DNA of 63,579 nucleotides from VFJL01 sp043721435 (lineage in GTDB: Bacteria > Pseudomonadota > Gammaproteobacteria > Burkholderiales > Nitrosomonadaceae). Location of the stretch: contig JAYSQR010000052.1 of NCBI GenBank assembly GCA_043721435.1, forward strand, positions 1 to 63,579, written 5' to 3'. Shown piece after piece: positions 24,926 through 33,070 of the stretch. Position numbers and translations under genes: made by a program. The notes beneath the pieces were generated by a model. It worked only from the letters and a program-made list of their open reading frames with translations, did no database searches and had not been told where the DNA came from. Positions within the stretch are counted from its first letter, which is position 1. Every line of letters begins with the position of its first letter.

Positions 24926-24945
24926 GACTACTATATCTAGTAGTC
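24926..24945. promoter_or_regulatory. Candidate NrdR box upstream of nrdA
   Basis: A palindrome gactacta-tatc-tagtagtc with perfect 8-base arms, 92 bases upstream of nrdA. The core ctatatctag matches the NrdR-box core CWATATATWG at nine of ten positions. NrdR represses nrd operons when dATP is high and usually binds paired boxes. A weaker palindrome, gatat-tcggt-atatc (24907-24921), lies about two helical turns away. Confidence 0.55.
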
Positions 24946-25276
24946 AGTTAAATCATATTCAGCTAGTCATAGTATGAACACATGGAAGCGTAGTTTTGTA
25001 CAATTGAAAAAATAATGCAAGTGTTTTTTGTAAATATTTCTCAATAGAAGACATGCCGGCACAACCGGTCACACAAGAAAATAAGGAAGTCTGGGGATAG
25101 GCCGGGGAAAGTATTTTTTCCGGATAAGCGTGGATGCGCTGTGTCACTCTCGCCAATTCTTCTGCGGCAGCCGCTAGCGCCGCTGCATTATCTGGGCGCA
25201 TGCCCCGGAGCACACGCACACGCAAGAATACTCAGATTGAAGTTATTGCAGTGAAGCCGAACAAGCATCATGATCA
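24946..25276. other. Intergenic region between nrdA promoter and bufC
   Basis: About 330 bases lying upstream of nrdA and downstream of bufC. One 88-codon minus-strand frame (24959-25225) exists, but it is Ala-rich at one end and unlike any family I know, and lacks a ribosome-binding site. I see no terminator for the buf operon. Confidence 0.4.
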
Positions 25277-26038
25277 CTAACGCGAAACTCCCAGCAATGC
25301 GCCGCATGCACGCAAATCTCGCATGACCACCAGCCCGCCCTGAATCACGGCTTCGGGCACAGGATGGCGACTTTCTGTCGCGACGATCTCAAGCGCGCGC
25401 CGACCGGTGGGTTCAGCGATTTCAAGCAAATTCAGCAAACGTGCGGTGAAGGCATTGATTTCCATGAATTGAACCCGATCATCCGCATCGCGGAATACCA
25501 GCAAGTACGTCTCTGCCGGTGCAATCCGGACACGCGGACCGATACGCTGTACGGGCCAGTGATAATACAGGCTGGTAAGCACCGGATTCAAAATCGGGCG
25601 CTGCTCGAGCAAGTCGCCCTCGGGGTCGATCTGATCCCAATCCGGCACACGGGTCGAAATGGACAGCACTAGCTCTATCCATTCATAGTGAGCAAGTTCC
25701 AGCACATATGCGGGGTAATGCGCAGATGCTGTCCACTCGGTCTGCAGGAAACGGATGAATTCATCGGGTATCTGGCGAAAAAAAGGCGAATGGCTGCGGT
25801 GCGTAGCAAGGAAGACGCGCACCAATCGTGTCCAGCGTCGCATCCCCAGCATTTTCCGCAACACGGGAAAGCAAGCCAGAAGAAAACTCTCGATATTGTT
25901 GTAAACCAGCCCGCTGTATACCTGCATGCGCCGCGCTTCAATCCCGCGCGGACGGGGATGTGCCTTCGGGTCGCGGATATGCGCGGTGAAGGCGTATTGA
26001 AAGCGCTGAAATTCAAGGAGTGCAGGCATGGCTTGCAT
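25277..26038 (-). CDS. bufC: DUF2063 protein, bufferin-maturation partner BufC/HvfC
   Basis: 253 residues. The N-terminal DUF2063 part is LLEFQRFQYAFTAHIRDP, then ARRMQVYSGLVYNNIESFLLACFPVLRKMLG and PFFRQIPDEFIRFL. A C-terminal winged-helix-like part follows (TYLLVFRDADDRVQFMEINAFTARLLNLLE). DUF2063 proteins form a complex with DUF692 enzymes and help recognise the precursor peptide. The gene overlaps the end of the DUF692 gene by 26 bases, so the two are translationally coupled. An internal ATG at 26029 (MPALLEF) is an alternative start. Family assignment is firm; the role is inferred from studied relatives. Confidence 0.85.
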   Translation of the reverse strand: MQAMPALLEFQRFQYAFTAHIRDPKAHPRPRGIEARRMQVYSGLVYNNIESFLLACFPVLRKMLGMRRWTRLVRVFLATHRSHSPFFRQIPDEFIRFLQTEWTASAHYPAYVLELAHYEWIELVLSISTRVPDWDQIDPEGDLLEQRPILNPVLTSLYYHWPVQRIGPRVRIAPAETYLLVFRDADDRVQFMEINAFTARLLNLLEIAEPTGRRALEIVATESRHPVPEAVIQGGLVVMRDLRACGALLGVSR

Positions 26039-26861
26039 GAGTATGTCTGGTCTGAATCAGGGCAATACGTTCAACCTCGCAAACCAGCTCATTGAGAGGC
26101 GGGATATTAAAATCGCGTTCCAGCAGCGTCGGCGCCACACCATGAATGCGGTAGGTTTCATCCAGCAGCGACCACACCGGGTTGATCACGTCCGCACCAT
26201 GGGTATCGATAACCAAGTCCTCCGCTTCCCTGTAGTGCCCGGCCATGTGCATATAGACAATGCGCTCGGTTGGCATGGCGCGAATAAATTCAATCGGGTC
26301 GTAGGCATGATTGATGCTGTTGACATACACGTTATTCACGTCAAGATGCAGATCGCAATCCGCTTCAGTCAGCACGGCACGAATAAAGTCGATTTCACTC
26401 ATTTCTGCAATGGGCGCACGCAAATAAAACGAAGCGTTCTCCATGGCGATGCGGCGCTGCAGAATGTCCTGGGCGCGGCGTATGCGTGCGGCGACGTACT
26501 TCACTGCATCCTCAGTAAAAGGTATCGGAAGCAGATCGTACAGGTGGCCGTCATCGGAACAGTATGAAAGGTGCTCGGTGTAAAGCGGGATTTGATGCTG
26601 ATCGAGGAACTGCCTGATTTTATGCAGCAACACCTCATCCAAGGGTGCCGGACTGCCAATCGACAGCGACAGGCCGTGGCAGACAAAGGGGTAGCGCTCA
26701 GTGAAGCTACGCAAGTCACGCCCCGGCAAGCCACCGAGATCGATCCAGTTCTCTGGCGCGATTTCGAAGAAATTGATAACGCTGGGGACGTTAGCTTTTA
26801 GCGCAGGAATCAATTCGCGCCGAAATCCCAGTCCCGCGCCAGCAAAGTGTAGGGGATTCAT
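26013..26861 (-). CDS. bufB: DUF692 iron enzyme, bufferin maturase BufB/HvfB
   Basis: 282 residues of the DUF692 TIM-barrel family (MbnB/HvfB/BufB). Likely iron ligands lie in HGLSLSIGS, EHLSYCS, AMENASFY, HLDVNNVYVNS, MHMAGH, DTHGADV and LLERDFNIPP. Members oxidise cysteines of a RiPP precursor to oxazolone/thioamide or related heterocycles that bind copper. It sits between the putative precursor gene (75 bases upstream) and bufC (overlapping), the standard order for this operon type. The start is ATG 26861 (MNPLHFAGAGLGFRRE). Confidence 0.9.
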   Translation of the reverse strand: MNPLHFAGAGLGFRRELIPALKANVPSVINFFEIAPENWIDLGGLPGRDLRSFTERYPFVCHGLSLSIGSPAPLDEVLLHKIRQFLDQHQIPLYTEHLSYCSDDGHLYDLLPIPFTEDAVKYVAARIRRAQDILQRRIAMENASFYLRAPIAEMSEIDFIRAVLTEADCDLHLDVNNVYVNSINHAYDPIEFIRAMPTERIVYMHMAGHYREAEDLVIDTHGADVINPVWSLLDETYRIHGVAPTLLERDFNIPPLNELVCEVERIALIQTRHTHASHACTP

Positions 26862-26935
26862 GACATCTTCCGGGCGGCTATCCTTTCATGCCGCCACGCC
26901 CACCCTCACCACGACCCGCACTTGGCGTCTTTCAT

Positions 26936-27310
26936 TTATTTCTTCTTGGCTATCGCGCCTTTTCCCAATTCGGCTTTGTCAATAAAGCCATCCTTGTTGG
27001 CATCCATATGCTCGAACATGACATCGTGATGCTTGCTCCACTCTTCCTTGCTGACCTTGCCATCCTTGTTGCTGTCGGCCATGGTCACACCACACATGCC
27101 TTCACTGGATTTCATTGCACCACATTTGCCCTGGCCGCATTTTGCTTGAGCAATTTTCATTTCCCCATGCCCCTGGGCTGCCATGTAGCCTTTATCCAAA
27201 GGTTGAATGACGAAAGGGTTATCAGCTGCCGAAGCGACGGGGGCAACCCCGAGGGTGGCTGCGAAAGCGGAGCCAATAGCGATAGAGATTACCGATTTTT
27301 TGTGAGACAT
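26936..27310 (-). CDS. Putative bufferin-type RiPP precursor with two EF-hands
   Basis: 124 residues. A Sec signal peptide (MSHKKSVISIAIGSAFAATL to ASA) is followed by ADNPFVIQPLDKGYMAAQGHGE, a start typical of HvfA/bufferin precursors. Then come three cysteines in KCG-type settings (C58 and C63 in AKCGQGKCG, C73 in GMCG), and two canonical EF-hand loops at residues 79-90 (DSNKDGKVSKEE) and 103-114 (DANKDGFIDKAE). The Lys-Cys-Gly motifs are the expected modification sites for the downstream DUF692/DUF2063 pair. The EF-hands suggest calcium or other metal binding in the periplasm. The export signal is kept on the precursor, as in bufferins. Modification and copper binding are inference. Confidence 0.78.
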   Translation of the reverse strand: MSHKKSVISIAIGSAFAATLGVAPVASAADNPFVIQPLDKGYMAAQGHGEMKIAQAKCGQGKCGAMKSSEGMCGVTMADSNKDGKVSKEEWSKHHDVMFEHMDANKDGFIDKAELGKGAIAKKK

Positions 27311-27432
27311 GATGCTCTCCTATGGGTATGAAAGAATGTTACGTCACAGTTTACCGGAAAATCCGGCGCCTGCTTGTTGCAGAAAGCTCACGAACCGAGC
27401 TCCTTTTGCAATTCAATTCTGATGCATTACCG

Positions 27433-27564
27433 GGCCTCTCGCAAGCTGGGGGGCGCGTGCTATGGCGGACTGGGGATTAACATTGATCTGCGGGCAATCC
27501 CCACCAGAAAAGCATAGCACAAGTCCTGCCGGGAAAGCGGCTCATGAAGCAGTTACGAGAGGCC
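27433..27564 (-). ncRNA. Nested inverted-repeat region upstream of the buf operon
   Basis: Three nested exact arm pairs: ggcctctcg (27433-27441) with cgagaggcc (27556-27564), gtgctatg (27457-27464) with catagcac (27513-27520), and ggggatt (27472-27478) with aatcccc (27496-27502). A side stem gccg/cggc (27528-27541) also occurs. The pattern resembles a folded RNA of about 130 nt, or a small transposon-derived element. It lies about 120 bases upstream of the precursor start on the same strand, in a 323-base gap with no gene. It does not match riboswitch consensus sequences that I know. Confidence 0.4.
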
Positions 27565-27633
27565 GCCACGGTGCGATGCGTTCATTTTATGGCAGAGTAT
27601 GTGGGCAGCTATCGATTACCTCTCAACCTGGGG

Positions 27634-28538
27634 TCAACTGCGTTTCGCCGTAACCGCCCGCGCTGCTTTTGATCCAGACGACCGCCCCAGGAAGTCGCAG
27701 ATAAAGTTACCGGCAGCAATCAGTTTGCCCATGTCCACGCCAGTCTCGATCCCCAGCCCGTCCAACATATAGAGCAGGTCTTCACTCGCCACATTGCCGG
27801 ATGCGCCCGGTGCATAGGGACAGCCACCCAGACCTGCCACCGAAGAATCGAGCACGCTTATGCCGCATTCCAGTGCGGCATAAGCGTTGGCAAGCGCCTG
27901 ACCGTAGGTATCGTGAAAATGTCCGGCGAGATTCTCCAGCGGCACTTTTTCGCTACCACTTCGATCAGATTTCTGGTTCTTCCCGGCGTGCCCATGCCGA
28001 TGGTGTCTCCCAGCGAAACTTCATAGCAGCCCATATTCAGCAATTCTGCCGCAATGTCCGCCACCCTGCCCGGTTGTACTTGGCCTTCGTACGGACAATC
28101 AAGAACGCAGGGAATATAGCCGCGCACACGCACACCATTTGTCTGCGCTGCCACACATACTGCATCAAAACGTGCCAGCCCTTCGGTGATGGAACAGTTG
28201 GTGTTTCTGCTGGAAAATGTTTCGCTGGCGCCGGAAAACACTGCAATCTCCCTGACGCCAGCGGCCAATGCCGCAGCGAAACCTTTCATGTTGGGAATCA
28301 GCGCGGTATAGCTTACGCCGGGCTGCTGGCGTATGCCCGTCATGACCGCCACATGATCCGCCATTTGCGGCACCCACTTAGGCGATACAAATGCGGTGGC
28401 TTCCACCACGGATAACCCTGCCTGCGCCAACCGCTCAATCAGCTCTATCTTGACTGCAGTGGGCACGGCAACGGTCTCATTCTGCAAACCATCACGCGGG
28501 CCAACTTCAACTATTTTCACATGGCCGGGAAAATCCAT
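27634..28538 (-). pseudogene. mvaB: Hydroxymethylglutaryl-CoA lyase gene with one frameshift
   Basis: The first frame (28538 to about 27950) gives MDFPGHVKIVEVGPRDGLQN, then FVSPKWVPQMADH and VSLGDTIGMGTPGRTRNLIEVVAKK. After one missing base in the T5 run at 27946-27950 the second frame continues VPLENLAGHFHDTYGQALAN, GGCPYAPGASGNVASEDLLYML, to the end. Together they form a full-length HMG-CoA lyase (about 300 residues) with metal-binding HFHDTYG and catalytic GGCPYAPGASGN. It cleaves HMG-CoA to acetoacetate and acetyl-CoA, usually in leucine degradation. A single homopolymer slip fits sequencing error as well as real inactivation. Confidence 0.88.
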
Positions 28539-28623
28539 TTTCTCGATCCTGTTTTTGCTGCGGGAATTGTTTTACCGTGGCAGCGGTGCAGCCATCATCT
28601 GCCAGATCAGGATGATTCATCCT

Positions 28624-28653
28624 TCTTCAACAAGTCGTGCGCCAGTATATAAT
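28624..28653 (+). promoter_or_regulatory. Candidate sigma-70 promoter upstream of the 28707 gene
   Basis: A perfect -10 box tataat at 28648-28653 with a weak -35 (tcttca, 28624-28629) 18 bases upstream, 54 bases before the start codon at 28707. The -35 is poor, so this rests on the -10 box. Confidence 0.4.
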
Positions 28654-28706
28654 GGGTTCTTTCATAAATTCAAAGTCAGGCCCGGATATGGCCCATAATT
28701 ACAGCA

Positions 28707-29357
28707 ATGAATGACACGAAAATAGACCCGGAAACATCGATGCTCGATACCTGTGCTCAACATGGCCGGGAGATATTGGCTTCTCAACTCCTACTGATTA
28801 AAGATAAGGGATACGATTTCGCGCCTCAGTTCAGGCAAATGACGATTCAGCTCTACTTGGTAGGTGTTATGTGGCGCCATGGAGAGGAGCTTGACTTGAC
28901 AATGGATGCTCGTGACCACGCTTTTGCGGCGCTACACTCAATACTGATCGGCGACAGCATGAAAAAAAAGGGCGCCGATCAACGGATTGTATTCCTGCGC
29001 AGCATGTCCCGACTAGAAGACGGCGTCGATACGCTCGCCATAGCTGCTGGTTACCAGGCTGCCCCCGGCGATGCCGATCTGACCACGGTCTTTGATGAAT
29101 ATCTCGATGAGGTACGAGTTTCCGGTGCGCTCTGGCGTCTCTATGACCGCGGTAAAAAAATCATGTTCATCGGCGGCGGGGCGGCAGCTTTTGTCGCAAT
29201 CTGGTCTGTTACGCTCTTCCTGCCGGACAGCAGCGGGATTGCCATACTGACAGCGGGAGTCGTTGCGGCTGCGCTGGTCGTCATCCCGACGTTCTTGATT
29301 GGGATACTGATTTATCGGAAGAAGATCAAAAAAACACACCCGCCAACTTCGCCGTAG
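28707..29357 (+). CDS. Uncharacterised protein with two C-terminal membrane helices
   Basis: 216 residues. I do not recognise the family. The first about 150 residues are soluble and mostly helical (HGREILASQLLLIKDKGYDF, FRQMTIQLYLVGVMWRHGEE). Two hydrophobic segments follow (about residues 155-175, IMFIGGGAAAFVAIWSVTLF; about 182-203, IAILTAGVVAAALVVIPTFL), then a basic tail (YRKKIKKTHP). This predicts a cytoplasmic domain anchored by a hairpin. It has its own promoter-like sequence, ends 70 bases before folD and reads in the same direction. No signal peptide and no catalytic motif are visible. Confidence 0.75.
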   Translation: MNDTKIDPETSMLDTCAQHGREILASQLLLIKDKGYDFAPQFRQMTIQLYLVGVMWRHGEELDLTMDARDHAFAALHSILIGDSMKKKGADQRIVFLRSMSRLEDGVDTLAIAAGYQAAPGDADLTTVFDEYLDEVRVSGALWRLYDRGKKIMFIGGGAAAFVAIWSVTLFLPDSSGIAILTAGVVAAALVVIPTFLIGILIYRKKIKKTHPPTSP

Positions 29358-29427
29358 CCACGGGCAGCACCGGAGAGACGGGGTTACCCGCATAATCACG
29401 CAACGATATGGCCGATTCGAACAAATA

Positions 29428-30285
29428 ATGAGCGCCAAAATCATGGACGGCAAAGCGATTGCCAAGGAAGTGCGCGCAGAATGGAAGGCCCGCGCCGAGC
29501 ACCTGATAGAACAAGGCGCGCAGCCGGGACTGGCAGTGATCATTGTCGGCAGCAATCCGGCTTCCAGCATCTATGTGCGCAACAAGGCCAGAGCTTGCGA
29601 TGAAGCCGGCATCTATTCGGAAATTCACGATTTCCCGGAAAACGCGAGCCAAGATGAAGTGATCCAGCGCATCCAGGAGTTGAATAAGGCCCCCAGAATC
29701 CACGGTATCCTGGTGCAGTTGCCGCTGCCGCATCATTTCGAAAGCCGCAAGGTAATTGCAGCCATCGCGGTGGAAAAAGACGTGGACGGCTTTCATCTCT
29801 ACAACGTTGGCGCGCTGGTCACTGGCAACAGCGTATTCCCGCCTTGCACGCCCTTTGGCGTGATGAAAATGCTGGAGAAGAGCAATATCGCGATCGAAGG
29901 GCGGCATGCGGTAGTGGTCGGGCGCAGCAATATCGTCGGCAAACCGATGGCGCTGATGCTACTGGAAAAGGGAGCCACCATTACTATCTGTACCTCGAAG
30001 ACGCATAATCTGGCCGAACACACACGCCGCGCCGATATCCTGGTGGTAGCTACCGGCAAACCGCGCATGATTACTGCCGACATGGTGAAGCCCGGCGCAA
30101 CCGTGATAGACGTGGGCATTAACCGCATGCCTGACGGCAGACTCACGGGCGACGTGGATTTCGAATCGGTCAAGGAGAAAGCGGGCTACCTCACGCCGGT
30201 CCCGGGCGGAGTGGGGCCGATGACCATCACCATGCTGCTGTGCAATACCATCGCGGCTGCAGAGCGTGCTCAAGCAAGGGTTTAG
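29428..30285 (+). CDS. folD: Bifunctional methylenetetrahydrofolate dehydrogenase/cyclohydrolase
   Basis: 285 residues interconverting methylene-, methenyl- and formyl-THF with NADP. Motifs: SSIYVRNKARACDEAGI (catalytic Lys), IHGILVQLPLP, VVVGRSNIVGKPMALMLLEK (Rossmann loop) and the C-terminal TPVPGGVGPMT. Normal length. It lies 38 bases upstream of aceE and may share transcripts with it. Confidence 0.97.
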   Translation: MSAKIMDGKAIAKEVRAEWKARAEHLIEQGAQPGLAVIIVGSNPASSIYVRNKARACDEAGIYSEIHDFPENASQDEVIQRIQELNKAPRIHGILVQLPLPHHFESRKVIAAIAVEKDVDGFHLYNVGALVTGNSVFPPCTPFGVMKMLEKSNIAIEGRHAVVVGRSNIVGKPMALMLLEKGATITICTSKTHNLAEHTRRADILVVATGKPRMITADMVKPGATVIDVGINRMPDGRLTGDVDFESVKEKAGYLTPVPGGVGPMTITMLLCNTIAAAERAQARV

Positions 30286-30323
30286 CCGCAGACTAACCTG
30301 GGCAAACAACTTCGAGACAAAAC

Positions 30324-32993
30324 ATGGAACCCCTACCCGACATCGACCCGCAGGAAACACAGGAATGGCTGGAGGCACTGGAATCCGTGCTGGTGCACGA
30401 GGGGACGGAGCGGGCACATTACCTGCTGGAAAGACTGGTGGAAAAAGCTCGCCGCTCCGGCGCCTATCTCCCTTATAGCGCCACTACCGCTTACATCAAT
30501 ACCATACCACCCGGCAAGGAAGAGCGCTCACCCGGCAATTATGAACTGGAGCACCGTATCCGCTCTTACGTGCGCTGGAACTCCATGGCAATGGTGTTGC
30601 GCGCCAATAAAAATACCAATGTCGGCGGTCATATTGCCAGCTTTGCGTCTGCTGCGACACTCTACGATGTCGGCTACAACCATTTCTGGCACGCTGCCAG
30701 CCCGGATCACGGTGGCGATCTGGTATTCGCACAAGGTCATTCCTCGCCCGGCCTTTACGCTTATGCTTTCCTGTTAGGAGAACTGACGCAGGAACAGCTT
30801 GATAATTTTCGCCAGGAAGTAGGGGGCAAAGGCTTGTCCTCCTACCCGCATCCGTGGCTAATGCCCGACTTCTGGCAATTCCCGACGGTATCGATGGGAT
30901 TGGGTCCGTTAATGGCGATCTACCAGGCACGCTTCATGAAATATCTGGACAGCCGTGGCCTGATCAAGACCCAGGGACGCAAAGTGTGGGCCTTCATGGG
31001 TGACGGCGAAATGGATGAACCGGAATCACTGGGGGCGATTTCGCTGGCCTCGCGTGAAAACCTGGACAATCTGATCTTTGTCATCAACTGTAATCTTCAA
31101 CGTCTCGACGGACCGGTGCGCGGCAACGGCAAGATCATCCAGGAACTGGAAGGTGATTTCCGCGGCGCTGGCTGGAATGTCGTCAAGGTGATCTGGGGGT
31201 CCTACTGGGACTCCTTGCTGGCCCGGGATATCAAAGGCCTGCTGCAACAGCGCATGATGGAATGCGTTGACGGTGAATACCAAACCTTCAAGTCCAGAGA
31301 CGGCGCTTATGTACGCAAGCACTTTTTCGGCAAATATCCGGAACTGCTGGAAATGGTCGCCAGCATGTCTGACGACGACATCTGGCGCTTGAATCGTGGC
31401 GGCCATGACCCGCATAAAGTCTATGCTGCTTACGCCGCGGCGGCAAAACATACGGGGCAACCCACCGTGATACTTGCCAAGACCATTAAAGGCTACGGTA
31501 TGGGCGAAGCAGGTGAGGCGCAGAACATCACGCATCAGCAGAAAAAAATGGGGACCACTTCGCTGAAGGCATTCCGCAACCGCTTTGGCTTGCCGGTTGC
31601 GGATGACAAGATCGATGAAATACCGTATCTCATGTTCGATCAAGACTCGCCCGAACTCACTTACATGCGAGCCCAGCGCAAGGCGCTGGGGGGCTTTCTT
31701 CACCGCCGTCAGCGCAAAGCGGAACCGCTGCAAATTCCCCCGCTGTCAGCGTTTGAAGCATTGCTCAAGGCTGGCGGTGAAGGGCGCGAATCTTCCACCA
31801 CCATGGCATTCGTGCGCATACTCAACATTCTGGTAAAAGACAAGAATATCGGGAAGCATGTGGTGCCGATTGTCGCGGATGAGTCGCGTACTTTTGGCAT
31901 GGAAGGAATGTTCCGGCAGCTTGGCATCTGGTCTTCCGTAGGACAGCTCTACACGCCGCAGGATGCGGATCAGTTGATGTACTACAAGGAAGACAAGAAC
32001 GGCCAGATCCTGCAGGAAGGCATCAACGAAGCGGGGGCCATGTCATCATGGATGGCGGCGGCAACTGCTTATAGCACCCACGGCGTGCAGATGATCCCGT
32101 TCTTTATTTTCTATTCCATGTTTGGGTTCCAGCGTATCGGTGATCTTGCCTGGGCAGCAGGCGACATGCGGTGCCGTGGCTTTCTACTGGGTGGCACCGC
32201 TGGGCGCACCACCCTGAACGGCGAGGGCTTGCAGCATGAAGATGGCCACAGCCATCTGGCGGCCTCTACTATTCCCAATTGCATATCCTACGATCCCACG
32301 TTTGCTTACGAGCTTGCGGTCATTATCCAGGATGGCCTGCGTCGCATGCATCAGGAACAGGAAGATATATATTATTACATCACCGTAATGAACGAAAATT
32401 ACCCGCAGCCGGAAATGCCTAAAAATGCGGAGCAAGGCATATTGCAGGGCATGTATCTGTTGCGCCAAGGTAACAAGGCGAGCGCAGGAAATTCGGCGCT
32501 GCGAGTACAGCTGCTCGGTTCCGGCACCATCCTGCGCGAAGTAATCGCAGCAGCGGAAATACTGGAGCAGGAATTTGGTGTTACCGCTGATATCTGGAGT
32601 GTCACCAGCTTTAATGAATTGCGGCGTGAGGCATTAGATGTGACACGCTGGAACATGCTGCACCCCGCTGAACCGGCAAGATTATCCTATGTGGCAACTT
32701 GCCTCAAAGACTGCACAGGACCTGTGGTGGCAGCAACCGACTATATGAAAATATTTGCCGACCAGATACGCGAATTTGTACCGGGGCGCTACAAGGTATT
32801 GGGTACCGATGGTTTTGGGCGTTCCGACACACGCGAAAAACTGCGTCAATTCTTCGAGGTGGATCGCCATTACGTCACCATCGCCACACTCCAGGCACTC
32901 GCCGAAGAAGGCAGAATATCAGTGGAAAAAGTAGCGCAGGCGATCAACAGGTTCGGCATCGATCCGGACAAACCGAATCCGGTGAAGGTATAA
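30324..32993 (+). CDS. aceE: Pyruvate dehydrogenase E1 component (homodimeric type)
   Basis: 889 residues, the single-chain E1 of Gram-negative bacteria. It decarboxylates pyruvate with ThDP and acetylates the lipoyl group of AceF. The ThDP motif GDGEMDEPES lies near residue 228, with the closing NCNLQRLDGPVRGN about 30 residues later. The C-terminal transketolase-like half has GYDVR-type elements replaced by VTADIWSVTSFNELRREALD and GTDGFGRSDTREKLRQFFEV. Full length, followed after 77 bases by aceF. Confidence 0.97.
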   Translation: MEPLPDIDPQETQEWLEALESVLVHEGTERAHYLLERLVEKARRSGAYLPYSATTAYINTIPPGKEERSPGNYELEHRIRSYVRWNSMAMVLRANKNTNVGGHIASFASAATLYDVGYNHFWHAASPDHGGDLVFAQGHSSPGLYAYAFLLGELTQEQLDNFRQEVGGKGLSSYPHPWLMPDFWQFPTVSMGLGPLMAIYQARFMKYLDSRGLIKTQGRKVWAFMGDGEMDEPESLGAISLASRENLDNLIFVINCNLQRLDGPVRGNGKIIQELEGDFRGAGWNVVKVIWGSYWDSLLARDIKGLLQQRMMECVDGEYQTFKSRDGAYVRKHFFGKYPELLEMVASMSDDDIWRLNRGGHDPHKVYAAYAAAAKHTGQPTVILAKTIKGYGMGEAGEAQNITHQQKKMGTTSLKAFRNRFGLPVADDKIDEIPYLMFDQDSPELTYMRAQRKALGGFLHRRQRKAEPLQIPPLSAFEALLKAGGEGRESSTTMAFVRILNILVKDKNIGKHVVPIVADESRTFGMEGMFRQLGIWSSVGQLYTPQDADQLMYYKEDKNGQILQEGINEAGAMSSWMAAATAYSTHGVQMIPFFIFYSMFGFQRIGDLAWAAGDMRCRGFLLGGTAGRTTLNGEGLQHEDGHSHLAASTIPNCISYDPTFAYELAVIIQDGLRRMHQEQEDIYYYITVMNENYPQPEMPKNAEQGILQGMYLLRQGNKASAGNSALRVQLLGSGTILREVIAAAEILEQEFGVTADIWSVTSFNELRREALDVTRWNMLHPAEPARLSYVATCLKDCTGPVVAATDYMKIFADQIREFVPGRYKVLGTDGFGRSDTREKLRQFFEVDRHYVTIATLQALAEEGRISVEKVAQAINRFGIDPDKPNPVKV

Positions 32994-33070
32994 AGGGCAA
33001 GGAGTGCGGACCGTGAAACCAGCGGATTGCGCGCACTACCCCTGCATTGAACATGAGTGAAGGAAAAAGC

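Noticed and set aside
24959..25225. 88-codon minus-strand frame between nrdA and bufC
   Set aside because: No ribosome-binding site, Ala-rich start followed by unordered sequence, overlaps the nrd promoter region and resembles no family known to me.
27433..27564. Cobalamin or other known riboswitch upstream of bufA
   Set aside because: The conserved boxes of the riboswitch classes I know are absent; kept only as an unexplained structured region.
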